Shown here piece by piece: positions 25,632-33,557 of a DNA stretch of 64,000 nt. Position 1 is the stretch's first letter. Every line of letters begins with the position of its first letter. The notes beneath the pieces are model-generated. The model made no database searches, was not told the origin of the DNA, and worked only from the letters and a program-made list of their open reading frames with translations. Position numbers and translations under genes: made by a program. The stretch is from Shewanella sp. c952 (GTDB taxonomy: Bacteria; Pseudomonadota; Gammaproteobacteria; Enterobacterales; Shewanellaceae): positions 62,001 through 126,000 of the forward strand of contig NZ_BPEW01000003.1 in assembly GCF_019654975.1 (NCBI RefSeq), in the 5' to 3' direction.

Positions 25632-27101
25632 GTGAGCCAACTAACGAACATAAACAACGATAGCGATGTAAGAGACACCCCCATGGCCAGTGACACCCAA
25701 GCAAAAGAGAGCAATGTGCTCACTAAAATTATTGATACTAAAGCTGCCCATATGGCTGCATTAAAGCTGCGTTTTCCAGAAGCAAGTTTATCACCGAAGC
25801 AGTCAGACAGAAGTTTGTATGATGCACTAAAAGCACCCAATGCGGGCTTTATCTTAGAGTGTAAAAAAGCCAGTCCATCAAAAGGGTTAATCAGAGGCGT
25901 ATTTGATGTTGATGCCATTGCCGATGTATACAACCATTACGCTGCAGGGATCTCAGTGCTCACCGATGAGCAGTTTTTCCAAGGTGATATGGACTATATT
26001 CCAAGAGTACGTGCCCGAGTTAAGCAGCCTATTTTGTGTAAAGACTTCTTTGTCGACACATACCAAATAAAACTCGCTGCGCACCAAGGTGCCGACGCCA
26101 TTTTGCTCATGCTTTCAGTACTTGACGATAACCAGTACCAAACACTCGCGGCAGAAGCGGCAAAATATCAGTTAGATATTTTAACCGAGGTCAGCAACGA
26201 CGCTGAACTGACCCGCGCCATTGCGCTAAATGCTGCCATCATCGGCATTAATAACCGTAACCTGCGCGACTTGTCGACCGATCTCTCCACCACCGAAGCG
26301 CTAGCGCCGCATATTCCTGCAGACCGCGTGGTGATCAGTGAATCGGGGATCTATAACCAAGCACAAGTGCGTCGGTTAGCATCATTAGTTGACGGCTTTT
26401 TAGTGGGCAGTTCATTAATGGCTGAAGATGACTTAGATTTAGCCTGCAGAACATTAACCTTAGGCCACAATAAAGTGTGCGGATTAACTCGTATCGAAGA
26501 CTTAATCGAAGTGGCACAGAAAGGCGCGGTATACGGCGGACTCATTTTTGCACAAAAGTCGCCACGAGCAGTGACTAAGGCACGAGCACTTGAATTGGTT
26601 ACAGCATTAAATGCCACGACTTATAAACTCAATTTAGTGGGTGTTTTTGTTAACGAAAATAGTGATGAAATTGCCGCTATTGCAAAACAATTAGGTCTAT
26701 ATGCGGTGCAACTGCACGGCACAGAAACCTCGCTTGAAATTGACGCGCTAAAACAGGCACTGGTAAAACAAAACAGCCAATGCCAAGTTTGGAAAGCTGT
26801 GGCTATTGATAGTTGCAATAACAATGTCGAGCTGAACGTACCTAGTAACGCCGACCGTATCTTGTTCGACAGTAAAAGCGATGGTCAATTTGGCGGTACA
26901 GGCCAAGCCTTTGATTGGCAACAGTCACTCCCTAATCGCAGCGACGCGCTGCTCGCTGGCGGCTTAAGTGCAGATAATGCAGAACAAGCAGCTAGCCAAG
27001 GGTTCTACGGGCTCGACTTTAACAGCGGCCTCGAGCAAAGCCCTGGTATTAAAGATCATCAACTGATCAGCCAAACTTTTGCCAAGTTACGTCAATACTA
27101 G
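25632..27101 (+). CDS. trpCF: Bifunctional indole-3-glycerol-phosphate synthase / phosphoribosylanthranilate isomerase
   Basis: A fused enzyme of 489 residues. I chose the GTG at 25632, seven bases after AAAGGAG, rather than an ATG at 25683 that has no ribosome site. Residues about 30-290 form the IGPS barrel (FILECKKASPSKG, LCKDFFVDTYQI, LTEVSNDAEL, IGINNRNLRDL, VISESGI). Residues about 290-489 form the PRAI barrel (VCGLTRIEDL, GLIFAQKSPR, VQLHG, LLAGGLSADN). It performs two consecutive steps of tryptophan synthesis. Translation is probably coupled to trpD. Confidence 0.95.
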   Translation: MSQLTNINNDSDVRDTPMASDTQAKESNVLTKIIDTKAAHMAALKLRFPEASLSPKQSDRSLYDALKAPNAGFILECKKASPSKGLIRGVFDVDAIADVYNHYAAGISVLTDEQFFQGDMDYIPRVRARVKQPILCKDFFVDTYQIKLAAHQGADAILLMLSVLDDNQYQTLAAEAAKYQLDILTEVSNDAELTRAIALNAAIIGINNRNLRDLSTDLSTTEALAPHIPADRVVISESGIYNQAQVRRLASLVDGFLVGSSLMAEDDLDLACRTLTLGHNKVCGLTRIEDLIEVAQKGAVYGGLIFAQKSPRAVTKARALELVTALNATTYKLNLVGVFVNENSDEIAAIAKQLGLYAVQLHGTETSLEIDALKQALVKQNSQCQVWKAVAIDSCNNNVELNVPSNADRILFDSKSDGQFGGTGQAFDWQQSLPNRSDALLAGGLSADNAEQAASQGFYGLDFNSGLEQSPGIKDHQLISQTFAKLRQY

Positions 27102-27206
27102 ATATCGCACTATTTGCAGTGCGAGTGACTGTACCAATAAATCGAATCCCACGCGATGCTAACGTTATTAGCATCGCGTTAGAAATGAAAGATAAAGGAC
27201 CATATT

Positions 27207-28424
27207 ATGAGTAAGTTAAACCCCTACTTTGGGGAATACGGCGGCATGTACGTACCACAAATTTTAATGCCTGCACTAAAACAGCTAGAAACAGCCTTTA
27301 TCGAAGCGCAAGAAGATGAAGCGTTTCAAAAAGAGTTTACCGATCTGCTTAAAAACTACGCAGGTCGTCCAACAGCGCTCACGCTTACCCGTAATCTGAG
27401 CCCTAACCCACTGGCTAAGATCTACCTAAAACGTGAAGACTTGCTCCACGGTGGCGCCCACAAAACTAACCAAGTTTTGGGGCAAGCCTTGCTCGCAAAA
27501 CGCATGGGTAAGAAAGAGATCATCGCCGAAACAGGCGCAGGCCAACATGGTGTTGCCACCGCGCTTGCTTGTGCACTACTCGACTTAAAATGCAAAGTGT
27601 ATATGGGCGCAAAAGATGTTGAGCGCCAGTCACCTAACGTATTTAGAATGAAGCTAATGGGCGCAGAAGTTATTCCAGTTACTTCAGGTTCTGCCACCCT
27701 AAAAGATGCCTGTAACGAAGCAATGCGTGACTGGTCTGCCAGTTACGACAAAGCACACTACCTGTTAGGCACAGCAGCGGGGCCACACCCATTCCCAACT
27801 ATTGTGCGTGAATTTCAGCGCATGATTGGCGCAGAAACTAAAAAACAGATCCTCGAACGTGAAGGTCGACTGCCCGACGCCGTTATCGCCTGTGTCGGCG
27901 GAGGCTCAAATGCTATCGGTATGTTCGCCGACTTCATCGATGACGAGGAAGTGGCATTAATTGGGGTTGAACCTGCAGGTAAAGGTATTGATACCCCGAT
28001 GCATGGCGCGCCGTTAAAGCATGGTAAAACCGGCATATTCTTTGGTATGAAAGCGCCATTGATGCAAGACAGCGAAGGCCAGATTGAAGAGTCTTACTCT
28101 GTATCTGCAGGTCTAGACTTCCCATCTGTTGGACCGCAGCATGCGCACCTTGCCGCAACTGGCCGTGCAACTTACGAGTCAGCAACTGATGACGAAGCGT
28201 TAGAGACATTCCAATTGTTAGCTCGCTGCGAAGGGATTATCCCCGCGCTAGAATCAGCGCACGCACTTGCCTATGCCGTCAAGCTTGCCAAAGCGGCCAC
28301 CAAAGAGACCTTATTAGTGGTCAACTTATCAGGTCGTGGCGACAAAGATATTTTCACCGTGGCTGATATTTTAGAAAAGCAACAAGCAGACAGCTCAACA
28401 ACTGAGGAGAGTGGCAATGAGTAA
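27207..28424 (+). CDS. trpB: Tryptophan synthase beta chain
   Basis: A 405-residue PLP enzyme that condenses indole and serine. It contains the [13 protein letters not shown]-terminus, the PLP-lysine motif [32 protein letters not shown], and the phosphate loop [12 protein letters not shown], with NLSGRGDKD at the C-terminus. A gap of about 100 bases separates it from trpCF and carries no terminator. Its end overlaps trpA by eight bases. Confidence 0.97.
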   Translation: MSKLNPYFGEYGGMYVPQILMPALKQLETAFIEAQEDEAFQKEFTDLLKNYAGRPTALTLTRNLSPNPLAKIYLKREDLLHGGAHKTNQVLGQALLAKRMGKKEIIAETGAGQHGVATALACALLDLKCKVYMGAKDVERQSPNVFRMKLMGAEVIPVTSGSATLKDACNEAMRDWSASYDKAHYLLGTAAGPHPFPTIVREFQRMIGAETKKQILEREGRLPDAVIACVGGGSNAIGMFADFIDDEEVALIGVEPAGKGIDTPMHGAPLKHGKTGIFFGMKAPLMQDSEGQIEESYSVSAGLDFPSVGPQHAHLAATGRATYESATDDEALETFQLLARCEGIIPALESAHALAYAVKLAKAATKETLLVVNLSGRGDKDIFTVADILEKQQADSSTTEESGNE

Positions 28425-29226
28425 TCGTTACCAGGCAGCCTTTGCCGCACTAGATAAGAAAAACCAAGGTGCATTTGTCCCTTTTGTCACTTTAGGCGAT
28501 CCCTCTCCTGAGTTGTCTTTAAAGATAATTGACACGCTCGTCGAAAATGGCGCTGATGCGCTAGAGCTTGGCTTCCCATTTTCCGATCCGCTCGCTGATG
28601 GTCCGGTGATCCAAGGTGCCAACCTGCGCTCACTTGCCGCAGGGACTACGCCGTCACAATGCTTTGAAATGCTAAGCGCTGTGCGCGCTAAATACCCAGA
28701 TTTACCAATAGGTTTGCTGCTATACGCCAACCTGGTTTACGCCAATGGAGTTGACGTCTTTTATGCCAAAGCACAAGCCGCGGGCGTTGATTCCGTGCTT
28801 ATCGCCGATGTGCCAGTTGAAGAAGCAGCGCCTTTTATCAAATCAGCAAAAGCGCATAACGTCGCGCCGATATTTATCGCACCACCCAATGCTGACAGCG
28901 AAACACTACAACTTGTGAGCGACAAAGGTGAAGGTTATACCTATCTGTTATCGCGCGCAGGTGTGACCGGTACAGAATCAAAAGCCGGCATGCCAATCAC
29001 TGATATTCTAAACCGCCTAAAAGAGTTTAGCGGCGCACCGCCGCTACTGGGCTTTGGTATTGCAGAGCCTGCACAAGTGAAAGCCGCCATTGATGCAGGA
29101 GCAGCTGGCGCGATTTCAGGCTCAGCGGTCGTTAAAATCATTGATGCCAACAAAGACAATGAAGCGCAGCTACTAGCCGCACTTGCAGAGTTCACCCGCA
29201 ATATGAAGGCCGCGACGGCAAGGTAA
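28417..29226 (+). CDS. trpA: Tryptophan synthase alpha chain
   Basis: A 269-residue TIM-barrel subunit that cleaves indole-3-glycerol phosphate. The ATG at 28417 sits seven bases after GAGGAGA inside the end of trpB; an in-frame GTG at 28411 lies too close to that site. Key blocks are [13 protein letters not shown] with the catalytic Glu region [23 protein letters not shown] with the catalytic Asp, and [15 protein letters not shown]. Last gene of the operon, followed by a strong terminator. Confidence 0.96.
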   Translation: MSNRYQAAFAALDKKNQGAFVPFVTLGDPSPELSLKIIDTLVENGADALELGFPFSDPLADGPVIQGANLRSLAAGTTPSQCFEMLSAVRAKYPDLPIGLLLYANLVYANGVDVFYAKAQAAGVDSVLIADVPVEEAAPFIKSAKAHNVAPIFIAPPNADSETLQLVSDKGEGYTYLLSRAGVTGTESKAGMPITDILNRLKEFSGAPPLLGFGIAEPAQVKAAIDAGAAGAISGSAVVKIIDANKDNEAQLLAALAEFTRNMKAATAR

Positions 29227-29255
29227 AGGCAAACGCCTAGCTCCTCACGACACCA

Positions 29256-29289
29256 AAAGCACGGCAGAACGATAACTGCCGTGCTTTTT
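29256..29289. terminator. Terminator between trpA and intI
   Basis: AGCACGGCAG (29258-29267) pairs with CTGCCGTGCT (29276-29285), with T-tracts after it on the plus strand and a short T-run on the minus strand. It closes the trp operon and probably also the convergent intI gene. Confidence 0.88.
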
Positions 29290-29311
29290 AATGTTTAATT
29301 TCCAAAATTTT

Positions 29312-30256
29312 TCAAGAGTCGAACGGACTCACTACACCACTGGTATGAGTACCAATAACATGAGTATAAATTTGTGTTGTTTTAATATCTGTATGCCCCA
29401 TTAGCTCTTGTATCGTCCGAAGATCATAGCCCTTTCTCAATAATGCTGTTGCAAAAGAATGCCTAAACGTATGCGCCGTTACGCGCTTATCAATGGCTGC
29501 TTTCTTCGTCGCGAGACGTAACGCTTTTGAAAATGCCGTAGGGTGAATATGATGCCGACAAATATATCCATCGCTAGGGTGAATACACCGTCTTGTTGCA
29601 GGGGAAAAAAATTGCCAATGGAATTTTCTAGCACTTGCTCCATACTTTTTAATTAGAGAAATTGGCAACGAGGCCATACCAAACCCAGCTTTATAATCCT
29701 TATTGTGTATTTTCCTTACCTTCTCAATTTGCAATTCTAGTGGCGATATAATTTCATTTGGCAGAATACAAACCCTATCTTTTTTGCCCTTACCTTGATG
29801 TATAAAAATAGACTTATTGTTTATTACTCGTATCCGCAGTGCTTCCTTTAGCCTTAGTCCTGCTCCAAACAAGATCGCAGCAACGAGAAAATGATCCCCC
29901 GACATCTGACCAATAATTTGTTTAGCTTCCTCTGTAGAAAGGACTTGAGGTATCCGTTTTGGGGCTTTTGCATAGGGGAAATCTAACCCGGACGTATCCA
30001 TCTTCAGTACATAACGACACTCAAAAACAATGGCACATAATGCTTGTTCTTGTGTGCTTGCCGAAACATTGCATTGCTCAGCGATATAACATAAGAACTG
30101 ACCAATTTTTGAGGCTGAAATCTCTGAACCATGGCTGATCTGACAGTAATTAATAAAATATCGATTCCAATACAGATATGACTTCTCAGTTTGATAGCTG
30201 TAATGACGAACTCTTATTTCAGTTCTAATAGCACTAATGTAACCGGATTCTTTCAT
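29312..30256 (-). CDS. intI: Integron integrase IntI (tyrosine recombinase)
   Basis: A tyrosine recombinase of 314 residues from the ATG at 30256, which has GAGGTGA upstream; a longer frame to 30319 would run through the promoter. The N-terminal SAM-like domain ([23 protein letters not shown]) is followed by a catalytic domain. The catalytic Arg lies in GAGLRLKEA, the Lys region in GKGKKDR, then [17 protein letters not shown], and the Tyr nucleophile in IYTHV. The insert that defines IntI, between the Lys and HxxR motifs, is present as [22 protein letters not shown], then [10 protein letters not shown]. It excises and inserts gene cassettes at attC and attI. No stop or frameshift was seen, so it is probably functional. 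It faces trpA. Confidence 0.93.
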   Translation of the reverse strand: MKESGYISAIRTEIRVRHYSYQTEKSYLYWNRYFINYCQISHGSEISASKIGQFLCYIAEQCNVSASTQEQALCAIVFECRYVLKMDTSGLDFPYAKAPKRIPQVLSTEEAKQIIGQMSGDHFLVAAILFGAGLRLKEALRIRVINNKSIFIHQGKGKKDRVCILPNEIISPLELQIEKVRKIHNKDYKAGFGMASLPISLIKKYGASARKFHWQFFSPATRRCIHPSDGYICRHHIHPTAFSKALRLATKKAAIDKRVTAHTFRHSFATALLRKGYDLRTIQELMGHTDIKTTQIYTHVIGTHTSGVVSPFDS

Positions 30257-30274
30257 AGTCACCTCAAAAGAACA

Positions 30275-30290
30275 CTGTATATATATACAG
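30275..30290. promoter_or_regulatory. LexA (SOS) box in the intI promoter
   Basis: CTGTATATATATACAG is a perfect palindrome and an exact match to the LexA consensus CTGT-N8-ACAG with the alternating AT core. It lies 19 bases upstream of the intI start codon and overlaps the probable -10 region (TATATA on the minus strand). LexA control of intI is known for mobile and Vibrio integrons. Confidence 0.9.
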
Positions 30291-30511
30291 CTATAATTGA
30301 AAGTGACCCAAAACACCAATTATCACGCAAATAAAGATGCCAAAAACAGTGCTGCTAGGCATAGATAATTATTTAACATTTAAAAATATCTATAAAAATC
30401 ATACGCATGGAATATGTAAAAAAGTGATACACGGACCCATTGAACAACCTAGGCTCTCTTTCTCCGCTGCTAGCCAAGCAGTTATAGTGGTCTAAATGTA
30501 GAAAATATCTA

Positions 30512-30539
30512 TTTACAGCAATACCTTAGCAGTGATAAC
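30512..30539 (+). promoter_or_regulatory. Candidate cassette promoter (Pc)
   Basis: TTTACA (30512-30517) and GATAAC (30534-30539) with a 16-base spacer lie in the intI-cassette gap and point into the array. The -35 matches five of six and the -10 four of six consensus bases. It would drive the first cassettes, about 60 bases upstream of the first recombination point. Confidence 0.4.
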
Positions 30540-30540
30540 T

Positions 30541-30603
30541 TGTTCAAAAATTAACTAGTTGCCGAGAACGTTATCGAGCGACTAATGAATAAACTGTTAT
30601 GTG
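30541..30603 (+). other. attI attachment site
   Basis: The crossover core GTTATGT lies at 30596-30602, with recombination between G30596 and T30597. The position is fixed because the twelve bases GTTATGTGCAAA starting here are the exact inverse of the first cassette's end, TTTGCACATAAC. A second core-like GTTATCG lies at 30570-30576 and could belong to the left part of the site. The exact left boundary is not known. It sits between intI and cassette 1, as expected. Confidence 0.75.
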
Positions 30604-31373
30604 CAAATTATAATTCAGTTTATTACACTGCCAGCAATTAGTTGTAGTTAGTCTGATTAATTCACTTCCAAGAGAGAACTATGGATAAATATAGAAAATT
30701 CATTTTTTGTAGCACCTTAGATTTAAAAACGCCTTTTTATTTATCTAGGGTATTTTTTTTATTAACGCTAATAGTTGCTACATTTGCATACTATTGTAAT
30801 GACTGTATACCAGGGCTTAATTTAATTGAGTTTGTCGGTTCTATTATGACTGAACATGAAGCTGGTATATCGATGGCTATTTTATCGGTTGTTGCATTAT
30901 TTTGTGGGGTAATTAAATTATATTGTTTCAAGGCAGACAATAAATCAATTGATCTTAAGGTAATTAACCCTGTAACAAATTTTTTATTGTCGTTGGTATT
31001 CGTTGAGATCGGAATAACGTTAGGTACTACTATTGCTACGTTTATAGCTCTTCCAACTGAAACAATAACATTAAATATCTTTTGGGGAATGCTCTTTTAT
31101 TTGTCGATTAAAAATGTTTTATTAGCTTCAACTCTCGTTGCTGGACTTATTTTATTAAATTGTAAGGCTAAAGAAAAATACAAAAAACGACATTCCATTT
31201 TTATACTTGTACTTCTCTCCTCTATTCATTTATGTGTATTCAATTATTGGCACTTAATAGAAGTTTTATAGCAAGTTTGCACATAACAAGTCGTTTAAAA
31301 GGACAAAAAACAGTTGGCTTTTGCTCCTTCGTCGCTTATTTTAGCCAACAATTATTTGCCTCTTAACGAGGCG
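30597..31373 (+). mobile_element. Integron gene cassette 1
   Basis: The boundaries are the core sites GTTATGT (30596) and GTTAAAT (31373). Its own two ends, GTTATGTGCAAA and TTTGCACATAAC, are perfect inverse complements, which is the signature of a cassette. It carries one gene plus attC A (31281-31379) and has an unusually long 84-base leader before the gene. Confidence 0.88.
30681..31271 (+). CDS. Cassette-encoded multi-pass membrane protein
   Basis: A 196-residue protein not recognised as any known family. Four hydrophobic segments can be seen, at about residues 20-38, 60-80, 97-122 and 130-158, plus a possible fifth near 172-190. The loops contain several Lys residues, and pairs of Cys occur near residues 37-41. 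AAGAGAG lies before the ATG. It has visibly lower GC content than the trp genes, as is usual for cassettes. It might be a small transporter or an immunity or defence membrane protein, but nothing in the sequence decides this. Confidence 0.7.
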   Translation: MDKYRKFIFCSTLDLKTPFYLSRVFFLLTLIVATFAYYCNDCIPGLNLIEFVGSIMTEHEAGISMAILSVVALFCGVIKLYCFKADNKSIDLKVINPVTNFLLSLVFVEIGITLGTTIATFIALPTETITLNIFWGMLFYLSIKNVLLASTLVAGLILLNCKAKEKYKKRHSIFILVLLSSIHLCVFNYWHLIEVL

Positions 31374-31379
31374 TTAAAT
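31281..31379 (+). repeat. attC A
   Basis: R'' core ACATAAC (31281-31287) and R' core GTTAAAT (31373-31379) flank an imperfect palindrome. The inner stem is GTTGGCT with AGCCAAC, and GCCTCTTAACGAGGC lies next to R'. This is the folded-strand substrate of IntI. It is nearly identical in its middle to attC B. Confidence 0.88.
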
Positions 31380-31786
31380 GCAAAGGTGAATCATGGATGC
31401 ATTTACAATCTATCTGATTTTAGGCGCAGTTCACGCAATCTTTGCTTTCTATGTTGCGGCGTTAGTAATTGAATGCCCATTTAGGCAAGCAGGTGCTAAG
31501 TTTCTATTATTTTGTATTACGGTTTTTATTCCTTTTTTCGGACCAGCATTCGCCAAATATAAAATTAGCTTCATCTCTGTTAAAAATGGTTCAGGAACCG
31601 TCAACGTAGGTTATGCCACTTATCCACCAGATTCAAACAGTGGTAGTTCAAATGATAGTTCAGGTGATTCTGGTGGTGGCAGTGAGTGATTTGCATATAA
31701 CAAGTCATTCAAAAAGACAAAAACAGTTGGCTTTTGCTCCTTCGTCGCTAATTTTAGCCAACAATTTTTTGCCTCTTAATGAGGCG
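31374..31786 (+). mobile_element. Integron gene cassette 2
   Basis: It lies between the core sites at 31373 (GTTAAAT) and 31786 (GTTAGGT). The ends TTAAATGCAA and TTGCATATAAC are inverse complements with one mismatch. It carries one small gene. Confidence 0.86.
31393..31689 (+). CDS. Cassette-encoded small membrane protein with Ser/Gly-rich tail
   Basis: A 98-residue protein with two predicted helices (about residues 5-28 and 38-55), separated by a short loop with Cys and Arg. A short beta-like stretch and a low-complexity tail rich in Ser, Gly, Asp and Asn follow (about residues 78-98). The helix pair with the GPAFAKYK end is loosely reminiscent of small PLDc_N-like membrane domains, but this is weak. 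GGTGAATC precedes the ATG, 16 bases after the core site. Function unknown. Confidence 0.65.
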   Translation: MDAFTIYLILGAVHAIFAFYVAALVIECPFRQAGAKFLLFCITVFIPFFGPAFAKYKISFISVKNGSGTVNVGYATYPPDSNSGSSNDSSGDSGGGSE

Positions 31787-31792
31787 TTAGGT
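31695..31792 (+). repeat. attC B
   Basis: R'' ATATAAC (31695-31701) and R' GTTAGGT (31786-31792). The inner arms GTTGGCT and AGCCAAC and the 24-base loop region are almost the same as in attC A, indicating a common origin. Confidence 0.88.
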
Positions 31793-32466
31793 GCACAGGA
31801 GGTGTATTTGAAATATCTAGCTTTGGTGTTTTTCTTAGCTCTTTCTGGTTGTAGTGTTGTTGTTCACGATAAAACGAATGATCCGATGGCCAGTAACTTT
31901 GTAGGTTCCTTTTTCAAAACAGCCAAAGATGGTTTTTTGTACGAAGCAAGATGTGCTGACATTTCTGCAACTGTTCAATCAACTGAGTGGTGCATAGGGA
32001 TCCAAGCGTTTAATTCTGGTAATCAATACGCTTCAACACCAGAAAATTATGAGGCGTACCAATCATCGCAAAAACTCTGGAATGAAAAGCTATTTACAAA
32101 GTTAGCTTTCGAAAAGCAACGCTCAATAATTTCGCCTTTACCTAAAGGAACAATTTTAAAAATTACCAAATTAGTTCAATATCCTTGGGGAACAAATGGC
32201 TATTATTGGGCTATTAGGGCTACAATAACAAAACCTGAAGGTAATCAAATAGAAGTAGAGTTACCAACTAATCGGGTTTTGAGTTTTCCTACTTGGTTGC
32301 AAGGTTTTGGTGTTCGAGAACTTCCAATATTTAAAACAGAATATTTAATAAATTGCACAGATAAAAAGTGCACCTAACAAGTCATTTCAGCAGGACAAAA
32401 AACAGCTGGTTTTTGCTCGTGCCTCGCTAATTTTAACCAGCTATTTTATTGCCTCTGAATGAGGCG
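31787..32466 (+). mobile_element. Integron gene cassette 3
   Basis: Its ends GTTAGGTGCAC (31786-31796) and GTGCACCTAAC (32368-32378) are perfect inverse complements over eleven bases. It runs from core site B to core site C and carries one lipoprotein gene. Confidence 0.88.
31808..32377 (+). CDS. Cassette-encoded lipoprotein
   Basis: A 189-residue predicted lipoprotein. I chose the TTG at 31808: it lies five bases after a strong AGGAGG and just inside the cassette. The longer open frame starting at 31613 would begin in the previous cassette's gene and cross attC B. The N-terminus KYLALVFFLALSGCSVVV is a signal peptide with a lipobox, Cys at about residue 14. The rest is mixed alpha/beta with several Trp residues and four further Cys. 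I recognise no family. The stop codon lies inside the R'' core of attC C. Confidence 0.72.
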   Translation: MKYLALVFFLALSGCSVVVHDKTNDPMASNFVGSFFKTAKDGFLYEARCADISATVQSTEWCIGIQAFNSGNQYASTPENYEAYQSSQKLWNEKLFTKLAFEKQRSIISPLPKGTILKITKLVQYPWGTNGYYWAIRATITKPEGNQIEVELPTNRVLSFPTWLQGFGVRELPIFKTEYLINCTDKKCT

Positions 32467-32472
32467 TTATGT
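32372..32472 (+). repeat. attC C
   Basis: R'' ACCTAAC (32372-32378) and R' GTTATGT (32466-32472). The inner arms are AGCTGGTT and AACCAGCT, a compensated variant of the arms in A and B: both sides changed together, which argues that the fold is selected. Confidence 0.87.
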
Positions 32473-33034
32473 GTAAATATGAATCGAACTAGTCTGCCTG
32501 AATCTTTAGGCATCGAAAAATATGAAGTTGTACGAGATGAAGATGCAATCAGGATCGCTCATACTTGGCTTGCTGCGTTTTGCCCAAGCAGAACTTCTTT
32601 TAAAGGAATTTTGCGTTTTAAAACTTATATGTGGGACATAATGGAGTGTGATCTTCAAAGTGAAGAAGCAAATCTAGAGTATTGTAAACATGAAGCCCCT
32701 AAATATGTAATCATGGAAGACTGTTTCGGGCAAGATGAAAAGATCGTCTATGTAGTTACTCAGAAGCCAATAGGTAACGAACATCTACAGGACTTCCATA
32801 TCTTTCCAAAGAACTTAGCTTGGACTATGGCTTTTACTCACGAAGATGGTTGGATTGGACCAAAGTTTTCCAAGCATAAAAGTTATGAGAAACTAAATAA
32901 AAAGAACCAAAAGGCTATAGAGACTATGCGGAGAAATTACGTATAACAAGTCACTCAAAAAGACAAATAATAGTTGGCTTTTTGCTCCTGCCCCGCCTAT
33001 TTTGGCCGACTGATACTTGTCCATTGTTTGGGCG
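32467..33034 (+). mobile_element. Integron gene cassette 4
   Basis: It runs from core site C (GTTATGT at 32466) to core site D (GTTATGT at 33034). Its ends GTTATGTGTAA and TTACGTATAAC are inverse complements except for two positions. Carries one gene with almost no leader. Confidence 0.85.
32479..32946 (+). CDS. Cassette-encoded DUF4275-like protein
   Basis: A 155-residue soluble protein. The start ATG at 32479 is only 13 bases after the recombination point and has no Shine-Dalgarno, so it is probably leaderless-like or coupled to upstream translation. The C-terminal block FHIFPKNLAWTMAFTHEDGWIGPKF resembles the closing motif of DUF4275 proteins known from Bacillus and others, whose function is not known. 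The frame is open upstream to 32449, but that part belongs to attC C. Assignment to DUF4275 is from memory and should be treated as tentative. Confidence 0.65.
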   Translation: MNRTSLPESLGIEKYEVVRDEDAIRIAHTWLAAFCPSRTSFKGILRFKTYMWDIMECDLQSEEANLEYCKHEAPKYVIMEDCFGQDEKIVYVVTQKPIGNEHLQDFHIFPKNLAWTMAFTHEDGWIGPKFSKHKSYEKLNKKNQKAIETMRRNYV

Positions 33035-33040
33035 TTATGT
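32941..33040 (+). repeat. attC D
   Basis: R'' GTATAAC (32941-32947) and R' GTTATGT (33034-33040). The inner stem is AGTTGGCT with GGCCGACT, allowing one mismatch or wobble. The most divergent of the four sites. Confidence 0.85.
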
Positions 33041-33503
33041 TTACTTTTCATCATTGGAGTTCAATTGATAAACTTGGTTAAAAAATCATTACTAATATCT
33101 TGTAGTATCTTGCTTTGTGGCTGCATCACAACGAACCAATCTATTGAAAGAAAAAATTATTTTCCTTGGGAGAATGAAACTGGTTATACCCAGGTTGTGA
33201 AAAATAATAACACTTTGTATATCTCTGGTATTACGAGCGAAAAAGTCAGCTTTGAAAACCAAGTAGATGATATATACACTAACATCAAGAAGATATTGTC
33301 TGATTATAATGTTGGAACTGATGCTATCGTAAAAGAAGTTATCTTCACTACTGACATTGAAAAGTTAAAATCGTCAATCCCAATACGTAAGGCTCATTTT
33401 GACGGTAAATATCCGTCTGCCAGTTGGGTTGAAGTAAAAAGGTTATGGAGTGAGTCACACTTTTTAGAAGTCGAGATTGTTGTCGTGTTACCGTAAACAT
33501 AAC
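33035..33503 (+). mobile_element. Integron gene cassette 5 (last, with truncated attC)
   Basis: Its ends GTTATGTTTAC (33034-33044) and GTAAACATAAC (33493-33503) are perfect inverse complements, proving that an intact cassette was inserted. After ACATAACAAG the sequence stops resembling attC, and no R' core follows. The 3' side of this attC is lost, so the cassette can probably no longer be excised on its own. Confidence 0.82.
33065..33496 (+). CDS. Cassette-encoded RidA/YjgF-like lipoprotein
   Basis: A 143-residue protein starting at the TTG at 33065, six bases after TTGGAG; the longer frame to 33017 lies in attC D. The N-terminus VKKSLLISCSILLCGC is a signal peptide with a lipobox. The remainder matches the RidA fold: LYISGITSE, DIYTNIKKIL, IVKEVIFTTDIEKL, HFDGKYPSASWVEVKRL, LEVEIVVVLP. 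In RidA enamine deaminases the residue after P-A in this block is the catalytic Arg; here it is Ala (YPSASW). Imine hydrolysis is therefore unlikely. Exported RidA-like proteins are unusual. Confidence 0.75.
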   Translation: MINLVKKSLLISCSILLCGCITTNQSIERKNYFPWENETGYTQVVKNNNTLYISGITSEKVSFENQVDDIYTNIKKILSDYNVGTDAIVKEVIFTTDIEKLKSSIPIRKAHFDGKYPSASWVEVKRLWSESHFLEVEIVVVLP

Positions 33504-33520
33504 AAGCTAATAAATAACCA

Positions 33521-33557
33521 CAAAAAAAGCCCCGTTAAAACGGAGCTTTCTCTTTTT
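33521..33557 (-). terminator. Rho-independent terminator after the DapA-like gene
   Basis: AAAGCTCCGT pairs with ACGGGGCTTT (one wobble) on the minus strand, followed by a T-run. It lies directly after the truncated attC and can also act on transcripts leaving the cassette array. Confidence 0.82.

Noticed and set aside
31613..31807. N-terminal extension of the cassette 3 lipoprotein frame
   Set aside because: It starts within the cassette 2 gene and crosses attC B; the strong AGGAGG and the lipobox place the start at 31808.
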